Made by a program: the position numbers and the translations under genes | Assembly: GCA_037131165.1 (NCBI GenBank) | Contig: JBAXRO010000069.1 | Coordinates: 1-9,513, forward strand | Origin: WLNJ01 sp037131165 | GTDB lineage: Bacteria; Actinomycetota; Thermoleophilia; Solirubrobacterales; Solirubrobacteraceae | DNA length: 9,513 bases | Reading direction: 5' to 3' | Notes under the pieces: model-generated | Seen by the model: the letters and a program-made list of their open reading frames with translations, nothing else | What the model was told of the DNA's origin: nothing | Database searches by the model: none | In this document: positions 4,983 through 9,513 of the stretch, piece by piece | How the letters are laid out: every line of letters starts with the position of its first letter | Numbering within the stretch: position 1 is the stretch's first letter

Positions 4983-7465
4983 GCCAATTCGCTCATCAGC
5001 CTGCCGAGGAATCTCCGCCCCTCCTCAAGCTCGCGCCGACTCTCAAGCAACGCCGGACACTCATCGAGGGCACCCGTTGGCTGACCCTGCTCGACTTCGA
5101 GCACCTCGAGGGCGACCCGCATCGCGCCGAGATCCCCGAGGACCATGAGCATCGAGGCGACCTGCCTCGGTGGGCGCGGACGGTGCTCCCGACCACGGAG
5201 AGCGGCGAGAACACCATCGGCCCCTCCTCCGGCAGCGTCGCGGAGCTCTGCGTAGAAAGGTCGGATGCGGGGTTCGATGTCTGTCTGGTGCTCATGTGCC
5301 CTGAGTGAGAAGCGTACCTCCGCTGAGCCCCAGGCCCGGAAAGCCGTTCCCTCCCCGGCAGAGAGCAGGCGCTCGAGAGGCCGAGCGGTCGCGGGAGGAT
5401 CGAGGAGAACGAGGTTGCGTCGCGACTCGATCAGATCCGGCCAGAGGTCGACATCGAGCCAGCTGATCACGTCGAAGCCCGACCCCAGCTGCTCGAGCCC
5501 GGCCAGGCGCCGATCAACGTCGGCGACCACGACGACCGGCCGGCCGTCATCCGCCAAAGCGGCCAACAGACCGGAGGCGGATCGTCCGGAACTGTCGAGC
5601 CGGCGGGTCGACGGCAGCCCTTCGGTCGAGCCTCCAGCGCCCTCCAGCACAGTGGAAACCCTGTCGAGCCAACTGAACCCGCCCCCGAGAACTCCCACCG
5701 GGCCGCTCGAGCCTGCAACCGCTCGCTCCACTGTGAAGCGCGGTTCCTCATTGCCGTTCCAACGGTTCAGCTCGAGCCGGCCGACGATCTCTGCCGGCTC
5801 CCCCCATCCGACGCTGATCCGATCGCGCGAATCGAACGCCACCGCATTGCTGGAACTGTTGCCGGACGTGATCACGAAACGTGCATGGCGCCCGTCGCCC
5901 ATCCGCCTGGGTCGCTCGCACGAGACCCCGATAAGCGAAAGGATCGGAGAAGGGTTGCCCTCCCCTGTGGGCTCGAGCCGACCGAGCTCCTCAGCGAGGG
6001 CGAGCGTCAGCTCCCCGGGCGCTACGCGTGCCTCTGCCCTCACCCTTGGGACCCTGAGCTCCTCGGGGAGCAAGCGATCGACAGCGTCGGCGAACGCTGC
6101 GGTGAAGTCCGCGATGCACTCCCGCCGAATCGTCAACCCTGCCGCTGCGGCGTGTCCACCATGGCGCTCGAGCAAGTGGGCACACGAGTCGAGGGCCGAG
6201 GCAACATCGAAACCGGGAACGCTGCGAGCCGACCCGGTGGCCATCTCCCCCTCCACGGCGAGTACAACAGTGGGCCGGTGATACCGACCCGCAAGGGAAC
6301 CCGCAACGATGCCGACCACGCCGTGGTGCCATCCGTCGCCGGCGACGACCCATCCGGCTGCGTCGGGCATTGCGACCGCCTGCTGCTCCGCAGCGATCAT
6401 TGTCTGCTGCTGAATTGATCGCCGTTCCGCGTTGGCGGCCTCGAGATCTCCGGCGAGTGCATCGGCTCGGATCGGATCGTCGGTCAGCAGGAGCTCGAGC
6501 GCAGCGGCCGCTGCGCGGACCCGTCCGGCCGCGTTGATCCTCGGTCCGACAGTGAAGCCCAGGTGGCGGGCCGTCAATGATGCGCGGTCGACCCCAGCTG
6601 AGTCGAGCAGAGCCCCAAGGCCGGTCCTCGATGTCGACCCAAGCCTCGAGAGCCCCTCCCGAACAATCGTGCGATTGATCCCGGACAGGGGCATAACGTC
6701 GGTCACGGTGGCCAAGGCCTGGAGCTCTGCCAGTCCGAGGTCGGGCAAGCTGCGCCCGAGCTCGCCCGCCACGGCTTCGACCAGGGTGACGGCCACAGCG
6801 GTAGCGCACATCGCCAGCGCGCCGGGGTCTGCAAGCTGGGGATGGACGATCAGGGCGTCCGGCAGAAGGCCGTCGGGCCTCGGCCTGTGGTGGTCCACCA
6901 CCACGACCTCCAACCCCAGCGATCTGGCGTGCTCCACCTCGGGAACGGCGGTGATCCCGCAGTCGACGGCGATCAGCAGAGACGCCCCCGTGGCGGCGAG
7001 GTCGTCGATCGCCCCGAGCGAGAGGCCGTATCCATCGGAACGTTCCGGCACGCGCGGTACGACTGCCCCTCCCAGCGCCCGCAGCGCGAGGGTCAGCACA
7101 GCTGTCGAACAGACGCCGTCGCAGTCGTAATCGCCATGCACGGCGATGGTTCTGTCCTGGCGGAGGGCTTCCGCGATCCGCTTGGCCGCCTCGACCTCAC
7201 CGAGGGAACCAGCAGCGAGGCAATCCGACGCATCGAGCCATGCCTGTGCCTCAGCGGGGTCAGTCATCCCCCGCGAGGCGAGCACAGCAGCCATGACCGG
7301 GCTCAGGCCGAGCTCGCTGACGAGAGTGGCTGCTGCCTCTGCAGCGAACGGCTCGGTGTTGATCGCTGCTGTTGGGGGCCTCAGACGCCCACGATCGCCT
7401 TGTTCATCGGGCGAACAGAGCCCTGGGGCAAGTGACCGCGAGGTTGAGCCTGAAGCGATTCCCAC
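4979..7465 (-). CDS. recJ: Single-stranded-DNA-specific 5'-3' exonuclease RecJ, long form
   Basis: This 828-residue DHH-family nuclease degrades single-stranded DNA 5' to 3' in recombination and mismatch or base excision repair, using divalent metal. Seen: motif DYDCDG (112-117), DCG (168-170), VVVDHH (to 193), GPRINAAGR (307-315), and a DHHA1 domain with GSARSVPGFD and GGHAAAAG (436-443). An OB-fold DNA-binding segment includes LEPTGEGNPSP (about 470-585). About 240 further residues follow. The E. coli enzyme is near 577 residues, while Firmicutes forms are near 770-790 with an extra C-terminal domain, which this resembles in layout. The GTG at 7465 is the only usable start, since a TAG lies four codons upstream. 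It has no Shine-Dalgarno sequence but has a TAGCCT -10 placed for a leaderless mRNA. The gene is 61 bp after the small membrane protein gene and overlaps rel by 4 nt if rel starts at CTG 4982. Confidence 0.95.
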   Translation of the reverse strand: MGIASGSTSRSLAPGLCSPDEQGDRGRLRPPTAAINTEPFAAEAAATLVSELGLSPVMAAVLASRGMTDPAEAQAWLDASDCLAAGSLGEVEAAKRIAEALRQDRTIAVHGDYDCDGVCSTAVLTLALRALGGAVVPRVPERSDGYGLSLGAIDDLAATGASLLIAVDCGITAVPEVEHARSLGLEVVVVDHHRPRPDGLLPDALIVHPQLADPGALAMCATAVAVTLVEAVAGELGRSLPDLGLAELQALATVTDVMPLSGINRTIVREGLSRLGSTSRTGLGALLDSAGVDRASLTARHLGFTVGPRINAAGRVRAAAAALELLLTDDPIRADALAGDLEAANAERRSIQQQTMIAAEQQAVAMPDAAGWVVAGDGWHHGVVGIVAGSLAGRYHRPTVVLAVEGEMATGSARSVPGFDVASALDSCAHLLERHGGHAAAAGLTIRRECIADFTAAFADAVDRLLPEELRVPRVRAEARVAPGELTLALAEELGRLEPTGEGNPSPILSLIGVSCERPRRMGDGRHARFVITSGNSSSNAVAFDSRDRISVGWGEPAEIVGRLELNRWNGNEEPRFTVERAVAGSSGPVGVLGGGFSWLDRVSTVLEGAGGSTEGLPSTRRLDSSGRSASGLLAALADDGRPVVVVADVDRRLAGLEQLGSGFDVISWLDVDLWPDLIESRRNLVLLDPPATARPLERLLSAGEGTAFRAWGSAEVRFSLRAHEHQTDIEPRIRPFYAELRDAAGGGADGVLAALRGREHRPRPPRQVASMLMVLGDLGAMRVALEVLEVEQGQPTGALDECPALLESRRELEEGRRFLGRLMSELA

Positions 7466-7471
7466 AGACGC

Positions 7472-7477
7472 AGGCTA
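7472..7477 (-). promoter_or_regulatory. -10 element of a leaderless promoter for recJ
   Basis: TAGCCT on the minus strand ends six bases before the recJ GTG at 7465, so transcription would start on the start codon. No Shine-Dalgarno sequence is present and no good -35 is seen. This suggests recJ-rel can be transcribed apart from secDF. Confidence 0.45.
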
Positions 7478-7480
7478 AGG

Positions 7481-7512
7481 CCGCTGGCGGTCGACTGGCC
7501 GAACTACAGCGG
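7481..7512. repeat. Inverted repeat upstream of recJ
   Basis: CCGCTG (7481-7486) and CAGCGG (7507-7512) form a perfect 6-bp inverted repeat with 20 bases between them. It spans the -35 region of the proposed recJ promoter in the 61-bp gap. It may be an operator or a hairpin in the longer secDF transcript. There is no T-run, so it is not a normal terminator. A 6-bp match can arise by chance. Confidence 0.25.
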
Positions 7513-7526
7513 ATGGGTCGCGGCGC

Positions 7527-7796
7527 TCAGCTCGTGGACTGTTCGCCGCGAGGCTTGCCGATCGCCATCATCACACCGATGCCGATCATCGCGCCGGGGA
7601 TGCCCTCGAACGCGGTCAGCATCGTCGTCGAGTCCTCACCAGGGATCGAGAATCCGCTGATCACGAAACCGAACACGGCGGCACCGATAACTGCGCCGAG
7701 GAAAGCGCCGACGATCCCTCCCCAACACCAGTCAGGGAGCCAGATCGTGAAGTGCCAGACGGCGATTCCGGCCATGAGCCAGGCGAGCATTCCCAT
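7527..7796 (-). CDS. Small hydrophobic membrane protein (89 residues), unknown function
   Basis: This protein is not firmly recognised. It has two or three predicted membrane segments: about residues 3-20; 25-48, rich in Gly/Ala (GGIVGAFLGAVIGAAVFGF); and about 65-80 (GIPGAMIGIGVMMAIG). A short polar loop PGEDSTT lies between the last two, and the tail is charged. The Gly-rich paired helices resemble the GlsB/YeaQ/YmgE (transglycosylase-associated) small-protein family in pattern, but this is only tentative. The start is well supported: GGGAGG lies 8 nt before ATG 7796, and the ATG shares one base with the secDF stop (TGATG), so the two are probably translationally coupled. A second ATG follows two codons later. 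Its position suggests co-expression with the Sec translocase, but no role can be assigned. Confidence 0.8.
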   Translation of the reverse strand: MGMLAWLMAGIAVWHFTIWLPDWCWGGIVGAFLGAVIGAAVFGFVISGFSIPGEDSTTMLTAFEGIPGAMIGIGVMMAIGKPRGEQSTS

Positions 7797-9513
7797 CAGC
7801 GGGGCCTCCCGTGTCGTCGGTTGCGCGATGACTTCTTCGAGTTGCGATCGGACGGCGCGACATCCGACTCCGCCGCGTCAGGTGCGTGCTCGAAGCCGGA
7901 CTCGTCGGAGACGTCGCCCGGCTCCGACGAGCCAATCTCGGTGACGAGAGCACCGTCGGCGTCAGTCGCAAGGTCGGCAGCGACCTCGTCGGTCATCCTC
8001 TTGAATTCCTCAGCCGAGATCTGCTCCGGGGAGTCGCTCGACAGCCGCGTTGGGCGGTCCGCCCGCTTCGGTGTCGGGACCGGCTCGAGGTCGCCCTCTC
8101 CAGTCTTCGATTCGTAGTAGGCGGGAACGCGGCCGTTAGGGCTCGATGCGCGGAGCCTTGCGTTGCGCTTCGCGTAGCCGGGCTCCCGGTCCTTCCAGTG
8201 GGTCAACACCGGAGAAGCGATGAAGATCGAGGAATAGGCGCCCGAAGCGACCCCGACCAGAAGGGCGAACGCGAAGCTGCGCAGCGTCTCGCCACCGAAG
8301 AGAAGCAGTGAGACCACCGGAATCAAAGTGCAGAAGGTCGTCGCGAGGGACCGCGTGAGGACCTCGCTCATGGCGCGGTTGACGATTTGAGAGAAGGCTG
8401 CGCGCGGCATCCTCGGAGCGTTCTCGCGGATGCGGTCGAAGACGATGATCGTGTCGTACAGCGAGTAGCCGAGAATCGTAAGCAGCGCGGCCACTGTCGC
8501 TGTTGTCACCTCCAGGCCTGTCAACGAGTAGACGCCTGCCGTTATCAGCAGGTCGTGCATCAGGGCGATCAGCACCGGCACGGCGAACTTCCATTCGAAC
8601 CGCAGCGCGATGTAGGCGCTGATCACGAGCAACGAGGCGATGATCGCGATGATCGCGCTGTTGGCAACCGTCTGACCGAAAGTGGGTCCAACCGACTCCG
8701 CATTGAAGTTCTTGGTGCCACCGAACTGCTTGGCGAGCGCCGCCTCGACTCCAACCACCTTGTCCGGCGCCAGCTGCGCGGTCGAAATCTGGATCCCGTT
8801 GGCACCGAGTTCCTTGTTGTCGACGCGCTGGATCTTTGCGTCGCTGACTCCCTTGGTCTTGAGCACGTCGCGAACCTGATTCTCGGTCGCCGGTTGTGCC
8901 AAGGCCGTGACGATCCGGGTCCCGGACGTGAAGTCGATCCCGAAGTTCAGTCCCTTGCCGCCAATCGCGAACGCCCCGATCAGGAGGATCACGCCGGAGA
9001 AGGAGAAGAACCACCTCGATGCGCCCATGAAGTCGAACTTCCACTCCCGGCCGCCGGCCCCGGCCCCAAGCGCGGAGGGGCTGTTGACGAGGCTCGAGTT
9101 GGACATCGCGGTCAGGGCCGCCTGAGTGGCCACCACCGCGGTCAGCAGGGACACGATCGTGCCGACACCGAGGGTGAAGGCGAACCCCTTGACTCCCGAC
9201 GTGGCGAGCACGAAGAGGATGAAGGCCGTCATCAGGGTGACGACGTTCGCGTCGATGATCGCCGACAGCCCCTTGCGATAGCCCTGCGCGATGCCGGAAG
9301 CAACGGATCTCCCGGCCCGGATCTCCTCCTTCACGCGCTCGAAGATGACGATGTTGGCGTCGGCTGCCACTCCGATCGTGAGGATCAGACCGGCGATGCC
9401 AGGCAGGGTCATCGTGATTGGAATCAACTTGACCAGCGCGTAGAGGTAGGTCGAATAGACCAGCAGCGCTCCACAGGCGATCAGGCCGAGAACTCGGTAG
9501 AAGAGGAGCAGGA
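7796..9513 (-). CDS. secDF: Protein translocase subunit SecDF (SecD-SecF fusion), C-terminal 571 residues
   Basis: SecD and SecF join SecYEG and use the proton gradient to pull exported proteins across the membrane. The gene enters from the right edge, so its start is not seen. In-window residues 1-135 are the C-terminal SecD membrane part, with TLPGIAGLILTIGVAADAN and VIFERVKEEIRAG. A Gly/Ser/Ala linker leads straight into SecF: KFDFMGASRWFF (about 158-169), FGIDFTSGT (190-198), then the SecF transmembrane block with LGYSLYDTIIVFDRIREN. No stop divides the two halves, so this is a fusion as in Bacillus. After the last membrane segment comes a tail of about 135 residues, largely acidic and low-complexity, ending in the basic NSKKSSRNRRHGRPR. 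The tail looks disordered and is longer than in typical SecF. The gene leads a run continuing to the small membrane protein, recJ and rel. Confidence 0.95.
   Translation of the reverse strand, partial: LLLFYRVLGLIACGALLVYSTYLYALVKLIPITMTLPGIAGLILTIGVAADANIVIFERVKEEIRAGRSVASGIAQGYRKGLSAIIDANVVTLMTAFILFVLATSGVKGFAFTLGVGTIVSLLTAVVATQAALTAMSNSSLVNSPSALGAGAGGREWKFDFMGASRWFFSFSGVILLIGAFAIGGKGLNFGIDFTSGTRIVTALAQPATENQVRDVLKTKGVSDAKIQRVDNKELGANGIQISTAQLAPDKVVGVEAALAKQFGGTKNFNAESVGPTFGQTVANSAIIAIIASLLVISAYIALRFEWKFAVPVLIALMHDLLITAGVYSLTGLEVTTATVAALLTILGYSLYDTIIVFDRIRENAPRMPRAAFSQIVNRAMSEVLTRSLATTFCTLIPVVSLLLFGGETLRSFAFALLVGVASGAYSSIFIASPVLTHWKDREPGYAKRNARLRASSPNGRVPAYYESKTGEGDLEPVPTPKRADRPTRLSSDSPEQISAEEFKRMTDEVAADLATDADGALVTEIGSSEPGDVSDESGFEHAPDAAESDVAPSDRNSKKSSRNRRHGRPR

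Noticed and set aside
4979..5030. Programmed -1 frameshift producing a RecJ-Rel fusion
   Set aside because: The rel frame is -1 relative to recJ and the two overlap, but no X-XXY-YYZ slippery heptamer is seen in the overlap. A non-standard start with coupling is simpler.
5265..6281. Plus-strand reading frame (338 codons) opposite recJ
   Set aside because: Its Ser/Arg/Pro-rich low-complexity translation is typical of antisense to high-GC genes. RecJ motifs occupy the other strand.

Overview
This window is high-GC DNA carrying ordinary bacterial core genes. The gene order secDF - small membrane protein - recJ - rel belongs to the old ruv/yajC/secDF/recJ/apt/rel neighbourhood of Gram-positive bacteria. 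High GC, promoters of the form TAGNCT followed by six bases and GTG, and a SAM riboswitch in front of thrC point to Actinobacteriota, perhaps a deep branch such as Thermoleophilia. That placement is an inference from style, not from a marker gene. I see no mobile element, CRISPR array, rRNA or tRNA, and no obvious defence or accessory system.

Layout: (1) 1-463, minus strand: 5' part of threonine synthase thrC, running off the left edge. Its roughly 165-nt leader holds a very clear SAM-I (S-box) riboswitch at 519-620 and a plausible promoter at 637-665. (2) 768-1763, plus: a CorA-family metal transporter, divergent from thrC. (3) 1793-2752, plus: a diacylglycerol/lipid kinase, apparently leaderless with a GTG start. 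(4) 2760-4982, minus: bifunctional (p)ppGpp synthetase/hydrolase Rel, convergent with the kinase (7 bp between stops). (5) 4979-7465, minus: a long-form RecJ exonuclease. (6) 7527-7796, minus: an 89-residue membrane protein. (7) 7796-9513, minus: a fused SecDF translocase subunit, running off the right edge.

Genes 7 to 4 form one minus-strand operon-like run. The secDF stop and the small-gene start share one base, and rel overlaps the end of recJ. RecJ probably also has its own promoter. The run joins protein export (SecDF), DNA repair (RecJ) and the stringent response (Rel). No direct functional link need be assumed, because the order is conserved widely.

The points most worth a second look are these. 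The SAM riboswitch controls threonine synthase rather than a methionine gene. The rel reading frame has no ATG/GTG/TTG start that preserves its conserved HD domain, which implies a CTG or ATT start. Two genes share an identical leaderless GTG promoter geometry. A small, well-started membrane protein sits between secDF and recJ.
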